Part shown: in pieces, positions 52,878-64,000 of the stretch
Position numbering within the stretch: position 1 is the first letter of the stretch
Layout: every line of letters begins with the position of its first letter
Assembly (NCBI RefSeq): GCF_019649055.1
Contig: NW_026570231.1
Location: 1,674,001 to 1,738,000 of the forward strand
Reading direction: 5' to 3'
Length of the DNA stretch: 64,000 bases
Source: Paramacrobiotus metropolitanus
Taxonomy: Eukaryota > Tardigrada > Eutardigrada > Parachela > Macrobiotidae
Position numbers and translations under genes: made by a program
Notes under the pieces: model-generated
What the model was told of the DNA's origin: nothing
The model's input: the letters and a program-made list of their open reading frames with translations, nothing else
Database searches by the model: none

Positions 52878-55800
52878 CATCGGCATATTCATTGTCTCAG
52901 TCTCTACGAGAATTGTGTCGATGTCAGTAGCATCGACGCCATTGAAACTGGCAGATGAACATATAATTTAGGATTTCCAAGATTGCACCACAGCTCGTAC
53001 GCAGGTCAACAGCACTTCGGTGTATGAGTTTAAACCCGACGTTCCGTCATTAAAGGGTTTCTCATGTCAGATTGTGAAAAAGGTATTAAGGTTGTCGCCT
53101 TCTGGACAGGCAGTACAGATACCACTTGCTACGACGCCCCATACAATGTGACCAAAGCGGAGTGCTGGCTGGCAGTTATTAAATACGCATGTGTTCCAAC
53201 GAACTGCACCCAGACCGGCGCACTGACCGCGTTGCCAATAGCGTTCGGATATGACACCCCGCATAGTATGCCTATCGACAAATGTTAAGCTTCCATTGGA
53301 ACCTGATACCGAAATCATAATTCGTCCTATTCTTAGAATCCCGGGATATACAGTAGTCGTCATTGGTCGAACACATTATGACTCAACGGCCCCCTGAATC
53401 ATCCAAAACTGCCGCCGGGGACAGCCAAAGTCACTTGTTCCGTTGTGCCGGGCGCTGCCGCCGTTCAACTAAATAGTGGTTTAATACTACGCATACGGGC
53501 ATGGGACACGCCTGTATTGAAAATACGGCCGACGGCAGAAATAACTGTTGAAGTTACCGGACTACAAAAGTCCAATCCATAGTTTGGGCTTTTGTAGTCG
53601 CTTCGCTTTCATTGCACCCTAAAGTATCGCTGCGCTTTCAATGCACCTACTCTCAACCAGATAATAGCAAAGGGTTGTGGATAATCATGTTTTCCTTGGC
53701 AAGTGTCGGGCTGATCATGGACAAAAGCATAATCTGGTACAACGCATTTCACTACTGCTTTCAGTGTCTTGTATCCAATACCTTGTGTGCAACGAACAAT
53801 CGAACAGTCGCTACGGTAACACTATCGTATCTGCTGCTTATTGCGGGAAGTAACACCGCTTTAGAGGAAAGAGATGGAACTCTATGGATTGGAGGTAGAC
53901 CAGAAATCGAATTTCTGTTACAAGGAATGAGGTGACTGAACAAGGTACTAGGACCGGATTTGGGGGATGATATTTTGAGCATCCACAACCGTCCGCTTGT
54001 TTCTAAAATCGCCATGTGCGTCTAAATCTATCTCATACCAATAATGTTTGTTTTCTAAGCACTCATCCAATCGTATTTTTCTTTTTAGCTCACTTTTATT
54101 TCCCTCCGGTAAGCACTACCACTTCCTCCGGCCACCCACTATCGAGACGCCCAAAATAGGCTTCGTTATTCAGTGGATCATTCTCGTTTCTGATATAATG
54201 ACAGGATGGCTAACGGAAGCATTTTTCGGCTCCGTTTCGATCTCCGAAATGTGCCTTCGGGCAAACGCATCTCGACTTCCTGTGTCATGCGGTCAGTCCT
54301 AATCAAATCGCAACGATATTTAAGAAAGTGGAAATATCCATTCAGCCGTTGCACGGCCGCTATCAATAAACGCTCGATGAATGTTTATTGACTAATTGTG
54401 ATGCATGCCTAAGTCAGCGGGATCTATTCAGCTATTTCTGGTGCCGGTACCCCGTATAAAATATAATCCCCGGATCACGGATCCGGCTGCTGTACGGGCG
54501 CAGCCGGGGCTACCGAACGTCTGCGGTGACGTGGGAAACCTCAACTTATTACGAAGGCAGAGAGGAAGACGGACGGTTGTTGCGAGCGAGGTGCGGTAAA
54601 CCTGACTGGTCTCTAGTTGACTGCCAGATACTATGAGTGTGCAGTGAAAGACTTCATACTGGCTATAACAACTATGCGTTTTTCTTTCGACGGCTTGTTT
54701 TCCATCATTCACGACCGTGGATCCACTTTTCCCTGGTTCAGGAGAAAAACCTATTTTAAACATGTGTGGATGATCTACGCTGGCATGACCCTTCAACTTC
54801 TGATATCCGCAATGTGCCAGGGAGAACAAAAAACTGATCGATAATATTTACAGCTAAGGTCGAGCAGCAGTTCCTGCCAGGCATTGCGTAGTGGTCCAGA
54901 TATCGCGTAGCGACATTGCTAAACGATGCGGGACGGTGTACATAAATTCTATAAGAAAACTGCAGTCGAAGAGCATAAATTTAAATGATAGAGACCTGAA
55001 ACTAAACTGACATAATATGTTGTGGATGTACCAAATACCAGCCAATGGAAATAACAAATTTAACTGCTCGTTGAACCCCTGCGACTTCTGGGGGAACCAT
55101 CGTTGTTTACAGAAATTCACAGATTTTCCCGAGAAGGAGCTACTGAATCCACAAAATGATGTAACAAAGTAGTATAAGCAGTATAAGCACATACATCGAT
55201 CGACATAAAGCGTGTCCGACGACAAACATGACGTTTCAACTAAAGTTTCAGGGCGCAAATTACGTTTATTTCCTCGAAAGTGCTGGTGAGGAATTTGCGC
55301 GAAATTGCCAGCGTTCGGCCGTAAATCGCGTTGGAAATGCAAAGTTCGAACGTCAACCGTCTTTTGACAAAAGCGTTCGATGTCCATCGTTTCCCAAACC
55401 GGTGCCCCGGCGTCCCGACCAAAGTGTGCCACTGTTAAGCGTGTATTTAACAAATTGTCCGGGCAAAAATCAAACCCCGAACCCATATTTGATTATTGAA
55501 AAAATGCGCTCTGTCTGGTTATTTGCCCGTGAATTGTGCTTGTGCCCGGACTAAGCACAGGGCACTAATTCCGTTAACATTCCTCAAAATGTTTCAGCGC
55601 GCTTTTAGCTGCCTTCTGCGAGCGCGTTACACCAGTTTAAAACGCTTCCGCTGGTATCGTCGCATTTTCACAACGGTCAGCTGTTCAGTTTTACTATGCG
55701 TCCCTCTAATAAACTTCCTTTTGAAACCATTTTTACGGTCATACAAAAGCATTTCTTTTCTTCTTGAAAAACATCACAACAGACTGTCGAACTGAAACAC

Positions 55801-57785
55801 CCCCACTTGGATATACTACGACAAATTTCGCTAGATGCATGCCAGCAGACAGTAGTGTCATAAATGCATTTCAAAAACAAAAAGCGGCACCGGCAGGTCG
55901 TCTTCTAGTTGTAATCCCCAGCCGGCGTGCAGTGCGCGTAAGCGTCTAGTGCAAGCCCACCTCGCTGAGAAGATCAGGTGGGTACCAGCAGTCAACCCGA
56001 GCCACCCGGGGTTTGGCCTTCTCCCTAATAAACAAGTTGCAATGCGATAGACCAGGAAGTATTTGGAGTTCCGGCCACAGACGCATTTGAAGGTGGTTTC
56101 CATATCCCACTTACCAAGACCGGGCACGATGGGGCCACTGCTGTTAAGACCAGGATAGGACGCCGACACATTTTTTGCCGATCAAGCTGCCAAAAGAAAT
56201 GCAGTGCTGAATCCAACCAGTTGCAGTCCATCCGCCCGCTGCAAGTTATAGAAAAGGTTCTGTTTGGTATAGACACATTGAAAAGGGGTGTGATAAAAAC
56301 GATGTTTGTGCTGAGCAGCTTCGGCTGCAGGATGTATATGTTAATGTAACACATTATGTCGCTGTTGCTCCAACAAGGCGACAAACAATCTACCGTCCAG
56401 CCAGAATCGCGGTTGACTCCGTGCAAAGATAGCGTGCGGATGTTGTTAATCGACATATGGGTGGTATAATGCCCCTTTAAAGAGGTTATCGCAGCACCCT
56501 CGTGTACCGTGACGCCCTAGTGCCGCCAGATAATCTGCTTCTCATTCGTTGAGGGGGCGATAGAGCATTCATATGAAACTTTGCTCCCCAGCTGAGCAAG
56601 ACGGGCGGCGACTGCCACGGGCTTTGCAAGTCCAGTGTCCTCGGTGCGCACCGGGTCGGCCAAGGAACTTCTGTTGCCCATCATGACAAACCGTCCGGTA
56701 TTTCGGTCGCGATACAATTTACGCTTGAATGCCTTGGTCAAAGCATTACGCACAGACACTTTGATTTATGTCAGGTCTGGAGTTTGGGTCCAGACGTTTA
56801 GGCGCGGAAATGGTTCATGCTTGCCGATTTTGGTCAGAAAAAAATTGAGAATTTTGGAAAACTTAAGTGGAAATTGATAGCTCGCAGACTTACGGATAAC
56901 GGCCTAGCGTCTACGCAATCGTATCCCGTTAGTTACAATGTACTTTATGTTAAGGCTCTCTATGTGATGTACTTGCACCACACTTTAATGGGCAACAGCC
57001 ACGAAGATAACAATGATTGCAAAGCGCCGGTACACTACTTGCTAAACTTGCACCTACTTGTATGTTTTTGCACTTAATACTGAGATGTACGTGTATTTTG
57101 TAATATTTTGATGAATCGATATTTTCATTAATAGTTTAATACCTGCCCACAATGCCATATGCCCGGGTTGAATGCATTTGTCGATACGCGCGCTATATAT
57201 ATCTGACTGCAGATAATAAGGTCATACGATTTACTCATATTTTTCGAATATATGTCAGTGAATTAACGTCCTGTTTGTTACAAAATATGTATTACTGTAT
57301 GCCTTATCTAACTGACTACAATCGATCTGCATTTAGAAAAGCCATATCGTTCCTAAATGTTGAAAAAGTTTCTAAGTCTATATTGCATAGCGTTGATCAA
57401 ATGCTGATCAAATGCCGCTGTGCGAAGGGCTTTTGACTCTGATCTCTAAAGGTCCAGTCGGCTCACTATGCTATCTGTTCCACTCTACAGAATTCCATGA
57501 TCGATATAGAAGAGGGTTTGCTTTACAGCATGCGATTTGGTCGACCATGGAACTCCTCTCCGGATAACTATGAACTGACAAGCGAATGGTCAGCTCTCTG
57601 TTTCGTACAAAGACCAGTTCTCTGTACTGTTTGGAGTGATTTTATTCCGTAGATGTTGATCATGACGGGTGCTTTTCACACTGAAACTAGGCGCACAGCT
57701 AATTATTCAACGCCATCATGACATACGTTTCACCATCTTATCCTTCAAACTGAAATTCTCCTTTCCCAGAAATCACCTGTGGCAT
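52878..57785. other. Long stretch without supported genes
   Basis: Many opposing frames of 60-210 codons without recognisable domains. A 10-bp hairpin ACTACAAAAG/CTTTTGTAGT lies at 53,561-53,598. The segment 57,618-57,663 repeats 22,812-22,857. No RNA genes recognised. Confidence 0.45.
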
Positions 57786-58141
57786 GTTTCGTACCAAAGA
57801 AAAAAAGTGAAACTTTCTTCTCTCCTTGTAGTCACAGTAGACATCTGTATACATGTTATAGACACCTTGTAGACTTATCGGTAGTCACCTGGTTTTTTTA
57901 GGATGTATACAGGTTGTCTACAGGTTGTCTACGGATGTCTACCGCTGTATACAGGCAGACCTTCATAGGTTCAGTTCGATGCTCTGCCTGTATACACCGG
58001 TAGTCATCTGTAAACAGCCCGTAGATACCGGATTTCTTAGGTATACAGGTTGTCTACAGGGTGTCTACACGTTGTCTACAGATGACTACAGTGACTACAG
58101 GAAGGAAAAAAACGTTCCAGTTTTTTTCTTTGGTACGAAAC
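57786..58141. mobile_element. Foldback MITE with CTACAGG/CCTGTAG repeats
   Basis: A 356-bp palindromic element: it starts GTTTCGTACCAAAGAAAAAA and ends with the complement. Subterminal arms contain inverted series of TGTAGAC, GTATACAGG and TTGTCTACAGG units. It could fold into one long hairpin. No obvious target duplication. Confidence 0.75.
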
Positions 58142-59416
58142 GTTCCATATATATCAAGTCCAACGTCCTTTTTATATTACATCGAAACCCACTATGCACA
58201 GTGAGAGAAATGCATAAATGAGGATTATGCCTTCAGACATTTTTCTAAGTTCTTACGATTTCGCATGAGCGTACTTGTTCATATTTCCGGATCCTACTAA
58301 CGCTATAAAATTCAACGATATCACGGGAACCTAATATATTTTTAATATCAACCTAATATCCGTGGAAGCAGAAGCAAACACGGAGCATACCCGACAGAGA
58401 TCAACTAGTCGTGCTCGGTCACGACCACGACCTGCACCTTATCGTGCACGCAGACGGCACAATTCTCCAGAAACTAAGGATATGTACCCGCCTTCCTAGC
58501 ATCAAGCACGAAATAGGAATGCAACAGCTTTCCCATAGCAGCGGTACCAACGCAAAGGATCATCAATGCCGGTTATACAATGGCCACCAGTGCCGGCTGG
58601 GATACGATCATAATCACCGGTCGCAGCCAGAAAAAGCGCAAATCAGTCATCAGCCCAACAACAACGAATTAATATTGGCACAAATTGCAGCTTGTTAATA
58701 CCACAGCGTCAGCTATGAGTGTGGTTGCCGAGTCGCTACACTAGCTATCGCGAAGGATACCACCATAAGATAGTGTAAACTGGAAAGCAACAATAAATGT
58801 ACCGATAAAAACCTAATACACAAATTCCATTTTAAAATTAGTGTGAATACCGCGAGATTCGATTTAGAGTCATCGAGGCAAAATTATCATATATGAAAAA
58901 CTGAAATTTTCATACAGTATTAATACAGAACTGAATTGTTTAAATAATAATCTGAATGCATGAACTGTTAATAACGTGCAGGTATTTTACAACAGGTAGA
59001 TGTATGGTAAGACATACAAATTGATACTGTATCCAGTAGAGCGAGCGGGGCATGGTTTATGTGAGCCAAGATAAACACTTCAGATGCTTAATAAGATTAA
59101 ACGAACAAGTGAAATAAACTGGCTAAAAAAAATAAAACTAATTACTGTAAATGGCTGCCTGCATTCATTAATCCTAGGATTCCTATTGGATTTATTCCGC
59201 GTAATTCGCGTGTATCCACTAATAGATAATGATTCCACATATTTTATGTTCCACACACTCACACACATAACCACAAACTGTACGTACTTTATCCCACTAA
59301 CTTTTCAAAAACAAATAATATTATTATTCAAAAACAAACAATAATATTATTCGCAAACAATGTTTGCGAAAAGGATGATACAATGTTTGTACTCATTATA
59401 GTAATACAGCGATGTG
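58142..59416. other. No supported feature
   Basis: AT-rich with short frames; a small AATAATATTATT repeat cluster near 59,318-59,350. Confidence 0.5.
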
Positions 59417-59716
59417 CTAATCTATTGTATATGCTTGGTATCGCTCATAGAATTCATCGATCGCCTCCTGCGCCTGCAACATGGATGTTTCGTCCTCCCA
59501 TGTACTGCCTTTCAGTTGATATCCCGACCATTTGATCAAATAGTAATGTTTGCCGTCTTCTCCACAGTATACACCCAGTACACGTTCCACTGTATACTTC
59601 TCATCATCAGGGGAAACACGTCGCTCGTCTTCTTTGTCGTCGCCTGTACGGCTATCCGGTGTGGCCTTGGATGTGGTTGTCTTCATCGTCGTCCGTTCTG
59701 ATTGAAAAGGACGCAT
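59417..59716 (-). CDS. Chromodomain protein (HP1-like), single exon
   Basis: A 99-residue frame from ATG 59,716 (a second in-frame Met lies 10 codons in). Residues about 1-40 are charged and disordered (DDKEDERRVSPDDEKY). Residues about 40-93 are a chromodomain: YTVERVLGVY, GKHYYLIKWSGY, STWEDE and a closing IDEFYERY helix. The aromatic cage positions (Y, W, and Y/W in STWE) are present, so methyl-lysine binding is likely. There is no chromoshadow domain. It could be a small host gene, an exon, or a domesticated transposon integrase tail; the acidic lead-in favours HP1/CBX-type. Confidence 0.7.
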   Translation of the reverse strand: MRPFQSERTTMKTTTSKATPDSRTGDDKEDERRVSPDDEKYTVERVLGVYCGEDGKHYYLIKWSGYQLKGSTWEDETSMLQAQEAIDEFYERYQAYTID

Positions 59717-62329
59717 GATACACGCAACAGCAAGTCAGGTTATGACGACAAGTCCAATGAGGTTCAGTATGATTGTCCTTAAGGTGCATTTATTCGTATA
59801 TTGTTGAAATACCTGTATTACTGGATGAGCTCGTTGTTTGTTCTCGAGGCTCCAGTTTCAATCGCTAACTGCGGATCCACCGGAGCCTTCGGCTTCCTCT
59901 TCAATTGCAAGCAACCGCCTGTCGCTGTTGTTGTGTAGTCGACAATCGGTGGCACGCAGATGTGTTCAGTGAGTGTGATTTCTTGTTCAGATGCTCTGCA
60001 ACAGATTGTGTTGGCCTTTTGCGCGAGAGTGAAGGCGCTGACGGCTGATGCTCAACGGTGAGGATTCCTTCGTGTTGGTGTTGATGTGGTATTATCGGCA
60101 GGGATTGTGCGACCCGCGGGATATTGGAATACTCCGTGTCTGGCTCGATACCATCTGCGACAAACTTCCGTCCGAGGATCTGCGCTAATTCTTGATCATC
60201 CAACCAATGCGCCTAATGATGACAATTTACAGATAAATACAAAAAAAATTGTATGGTATGAGGGTACTGTATGTTTAAGCACAGGGTGGTCTGACCTGTC
60301 CCCTGATTTGCTGGTAGGTCATCAGTGGCCACCGAGCGAGTGAGAATACGGTTCCTAATTGTCGTCGGCAATTGTCCGTTGATGCAACTTGTCCGGCAGT
60401 GGCACACGCCTGCCTCGCCCCTCTGCCGGTTCGAACAAAGAAGGGTGCCAAATTAAGCCCAGATCTATTACTAATATGTTAAATTCCATAAAGTTTCCTA
60501 CCGCCTTGATGACACCGCGTGTCCTACAGTGGTAACACCTCCTACAGATTGCTGAATCATGCTTATTCAAGGAACTTTCCCAATACAAATATGTTATCCT
60601 TCTTTGAAATACCGCGTTGATCGCCGCTTTCCATGTTTGAGACAATTTGCATACCGTATTTTTAACATGCGCTGAGTTAACGTTTGGCGACGCATATGCC
60701 TGTTTGTAAGCAAGAATAAGCAGATTAAATTCTGATGGCCAGAATAAATTCTGGCTGTGCGCCTTGATGGCCAGCGGATGACTTTGTCAGGTCGAACCCG
60801 AGTGCCAAGTCGATAAGGTACTTATCTATACATGAGTTCTTCCGCCAGATATTATATTCGTGGCAATTAGCCGTGTGGATCGAAGTGGAGAATAAGATTG
60901 TTTTTGTTGCGTCGTCCAGTAAATACTTATGTAAATAAATGGGCAAAAAAATCTAACAGCATCAAATGCGTAACCGAGGTTTTTTTGTAGCCGCTTAACC
61001 AAATCGCTTTCCCGGATTAAATGCGTAATTCGATCTGCCCTCAAAACTGAATTACATCGCTAAGAAATCAATGCATTTTGTTCAACAGAAATAGTTACCT
61101 TTACGGAATCTGGCCGAAATGGGAACTAGGTTTTCTATCATACTACTAGATTTTGATGAATCGGACAGCTTCCCTTTGTATGTCAAAAAGAAATCGAAGG
61201 AAAATGAGTGAATCTATAAGATGGGAGTCTTCATTTGGGGAAACAGCGGAAATTGCACAAGATTTTACTTAACGATACATTGACTGCTTCTTGCGTAATA
61301 AGAATGAATTGTTTTTTTCAAAGTGGCGGCAAAAACTTCCAGCGAAACGTAACACCGACGCCATCCGAACCGCAATGCGGCTGCTGTTTACCGAATAGGA
61401 GTACGCCAACTCGGTTCGAACAAAGAAGGGTGCCAAATTAAGCCCAGCATGCAAAGTATCACAGCCGGGGGCACCGCTTGATCCAGATCGACTGGCTAAA
61501 ATGGACGGCAATCAATAATTATTAAGAATTATTACTTTGAAAAAAATAGTTTTTTGTGAACTATTTTTATTATTCATGAAATTACCAATTAACACTTCAT
61601 TCGAATTTAAACCTCTGGGAAATATACTGCAAGGAAAGAAAAGTTCCAGCTGACCAGACCGCGTATTTGCTTAAATTCGCCATCAAAAGTACGGTATATC
61701 GATGACTGAAAGAAATGAAGAAACCTAAATGCTTGAACCCAGCTGCTCACTTTAATATACTTTAACAAACCTGTTGGCTGTATAAAATGTGTTTCTTGTC
61801 CCATTTAATGACGCATGATAATGATAAAGTACGCACACGCCGTTTATTAGGGATGCTTTGGTATTAAGCAGATTTTTTTGCAAGTTTTTTCGTTACGCGC
61901 TGGTAATTGCATATCCTGGTTTTCTTCGCATTTCAAGAGGACGTAAACATGCTCTTATGCTTTTTGAGATTTTTGAACTTCCTGATATAATGGCGTATAT
62001 TTGGATACATGCAGTGGACCATGTTTTGATTGACGATATTTTGGAATTTTTTGTTGTTTTCGTTGTTTTTGTTGTTGATTTTCGTTGCCAAGGATTTTCT
62101 CGATTACGAACTGTTCGATTCAAAGAAAAAGTAGGAGTTCAATGAATTGTATTCCGTAAAATGCCTGGGAGGCTATGTTATCCAGAAAGAATTGGACTTG
62201 TATTGAACGAGCGATGTTCTGATACTTCGGGGATGTTGCAAGATTACAGACCGTAGTTTCGAACAGCCAACCCAGGCATTAAATGTTTTGAACAGCCAAC
62301 AAATCCTAGTGCAGTTACGCTTGGATAAC
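59717..62329. other. Mostly unsupported; two short dispersed repeats
   Basis: A 100-codon minus-strand frame (60,203-59,901, His/Gln/Ser-rich) lies upstream of the chromodomain gene and could be its exon, but I see no clean splice sites. A 36-bp sequence is present identically at 60,427-60,462 and 61,412-61,447. Poly-V/F frame at 61,858-62,145 is low-complexity. Confidence 0.4.
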
Positions 62330-63290
62330 AAGTGCATCACTTGGACGAAAATGCTATTGGGATCATGCCGTGGTCGGGCTATGTCAGCCGTCACAATCAG
62401 AGCAACAAAGCCTTTAAATGGTTAGCTTACATTGAGCAATGGTTGGGAAACAAAATTCAACAAACATGCAGATCTGCAGGATGAGAGAAATGATGCAGAA
62501 TTTCCCTGTCGATGGATGGGACGGTGTTAACGGAATTGTTTACCAGTTTCATGGGTGCTTTTGGCATGCTTGTGCAAAGCTTTTTCCTGATCCAACAAAA
62601 ATGAGCACAGTTCGTATGAAGACTTTTTGAGAAATTCGGGGCTAAAACCAAAGAGTGGACGTAGCCATACGCTCTGATCCCGGCGTGCGTGCTCTCGTTG
62701 CAAAATACGAATGTGAATTCGAGTCGGAAATGAAATCCAGACTTAATCAGTCTTTGAAGTTTTGCCCGCGGTTGAACGTGTGTTGAAGCCTTGTTAGCGG
62801 ACGAATAGAGGTTTTCTCTCTGTACGAGTCCATTGAAATTCCAAATCGAGGAAAGACTTACGATGTCATTTCCCTGAACCCATCCGTTTTGGTTTTTGGA
62901 GAGTTTCGCTTGGACGTCCAGAAATACTGCTCCACATTTTTGGCTATGACATTTCAAAATATTTCGGTGTCATACACCGCTGTCTGCTTCCCCGGACCGT
63001 TTTTTTATTCCCACATTGCCTCTGCGTTTACTTGACGGGCGTATTGTATATACATTACGCCGCCAGTGTTCAGTGGACATTATTATTGCAATTCCTTGCT
63101 TCCACTCCGGGACGGAACGAATGTTTGAAGGAGCCTGGACAACACCGATGCTTATTCAAACAGTTGCCGATGGCTATAAAATAGTCGAAATGTTCGAAAT
63201 TCATCATTTTGAAAGAACCAGCAAACATGATCCTGCAACAAAAGATGGTGGAATCTTTGCCAAATTCATTTTGTCCCCATTTCGGAAGTA
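62330..63290 (+). pseudogene. Second Polinton: PolB N-terminal (exonuclease) relic
   Basis: Blocks occur in the order expected for Polinton PolB: MPWSGYVSRHNQSNKAFKWL near 62,370-62,430, IVYQFHGCFWHAC (62,540-62,575, the hallmark FxGCxWHxC box), then CEFES and, from about 63,100, GAWTTPMLIQTV.DGYKIVEMFE and GGIFAKFI. Several stops and at least four phase changes intervene. The palm with SLYP and DTDS was not found. Orientation is opposite to the PolB C-terminus at 42.3-42.8 kb. Confidence 0.8.
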
Positions 63291-64000
63291 GATTATCAAC
63301 AGTGGATTTCCAGTTACAACCAAACGAGCGGCGAAGAAAACCGAAATTTTATAAGAAGTGTTCTATCGAAGAGGCCGACGTAAGAAAAAAGGTCGTATGA
63401 CGTTAATTGAAAACTGGTAAAATAATTGCAGCAGAGTGTAAACAGTCCGCGCGTGTGTGCATAAAAATATAGGAAATCATTTATAAATATTCCCAAAGGG
63501 CTGTGGCAAGTTACTTCAGCTTCCACCATCGCAGGAATTTGCCTTTATTTTTGGCGAGCGCGAAATCTGGAGAAAAATTTAGCGCTTTTACTTAAAAAAT
63601 TCAAATCTCAAATTCCAAATTCAAGCTTAGGGTCTCCCAAATGCAGCAAATGCGTTGAATATACTGAAGATACTGAAGGGATATACCTAATTTTGTTCAG
63701 ATTATGATTTAAGGTCTATGAGTTCTAACTGCCTTAAGCCAGAGCCTTCAGATCAAGAAAGGCGAACATAAATGGTAATATGATGTTAAAGATAGGCTGC
63801 ATTCAATTGCTTTCGCCATTTCCCGTGCACGATGATTTTCCAAGCAAACGAGCCGAGTGAAATATCTAAGGCGACCGGACTGCAGCTCAGCAAAGTTTGC
63901 ACCTTGTCATATATATTGATACGATTTCGTTAGAAGGTATATTCGGCAGGCATTCTGTTCGTCAGGGTCGTCCTGTTTGGGGGTTTCTTTAGCTTTCATC
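63291..64000. other. No supported feature
   Basis: Sequence after the PolB relic; no further polymerase motifs recognised before the window ends. Confidence 0.45.

Noticed and set aside
1-64000. tRNA or rRNA genes
   Set aside because: I saw no cloverleaf-compatible or rRNA-like segment by eye; a covariance-model scan would be needed to be sure.

Overview
The window is nuclear DNA of an invertebrate animal: spliceosomal introns of 56-85 bp, many unrelated transposon classes and almost no dense host coding. I cannot name the species from sequence alone. Most of the 64 kb is a graveyard of mobile elements. The part that stands out is a compact, largely readable DNA-virus genome at about 33.0-42.8 kb.

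The virus is of the Polinton/Maverick-adintovirus type. It encodes a packaging ATPase, a D,D(35)E integrase with a C-terminal chromodomain, a penton-like minor capsid protein, a pVI-like protein carrying an adenain-type cleavage site, a double-jelly-roll major capsid protein, an adenain-like cysteine protease, a small membrane protein and the C-terminal end of a family B DNA polymerase. Three things in it are unusual. (1) An ADP-ribosylhydrolase-like domain is fused to a BIR (IAP-type) zinc domain. (2) There is a TATA-binding-protein-like gene. (3) Five consecutive genes, from the ATPase to the penton, are joined by four identical 4-nt ATGA stop/start overlaps, which suggests a polycistronic message. 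Four genes are damaged: an in-frame stop in the hydrolase-BIR gene, a TGA in the TBP-like gene, and frameshifts in penton and protease. The locus is therefore an endogenised copy in early decay, or it carries sequencing errors.

The polymerase fragment begins just after where the catalytic DTDS motif should be. It is fused on the minus strand to the broken end of a Helitron-type Rep/helicase gene (42.8-47.6 kb) that has HUH and two-tyrosine motifs, a Pif1-like Walker A and B, three introns and a TA-flanked MITE inserted between its two catalytic motifs. Upstream of that lies a 1.36-kb inverted-repeat element with a 5-bp target duplication carrying a Ulp1/C48-like protease fragment. A second Polinton relic, a decayed polymerase exonuclease domain, lies at 62.3-63.3 kb on the plus strand.

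Other regions: 0.1-6.0 kb is a 2.93-kb tandem duplication, each copy containing a pogo-like MITE, and may be an assembly artefact. 9.4-10.4 and 25.6-27.6 kb are Ty3/gypsy relics. 12.5 kb is a possible solo LTR. 14.3 and 20.6 kb hold two copies of a dispersed family with a conserved 60-residue reading frame. 19.4, 31.2, 50.4 and 57.8 kb are foldback or hAT-like elements. 51.1-52.9 kb is a structurally complete gag-only Copia element with LTRs, polypurine tract and TSD. Host candidates are few: a chromodomain gene at 59.4-59.7 kb, a minus-strand spliced gene or remnant near 27.6-29.4 kb, and an isolated terminal exon at 17.4 kb.
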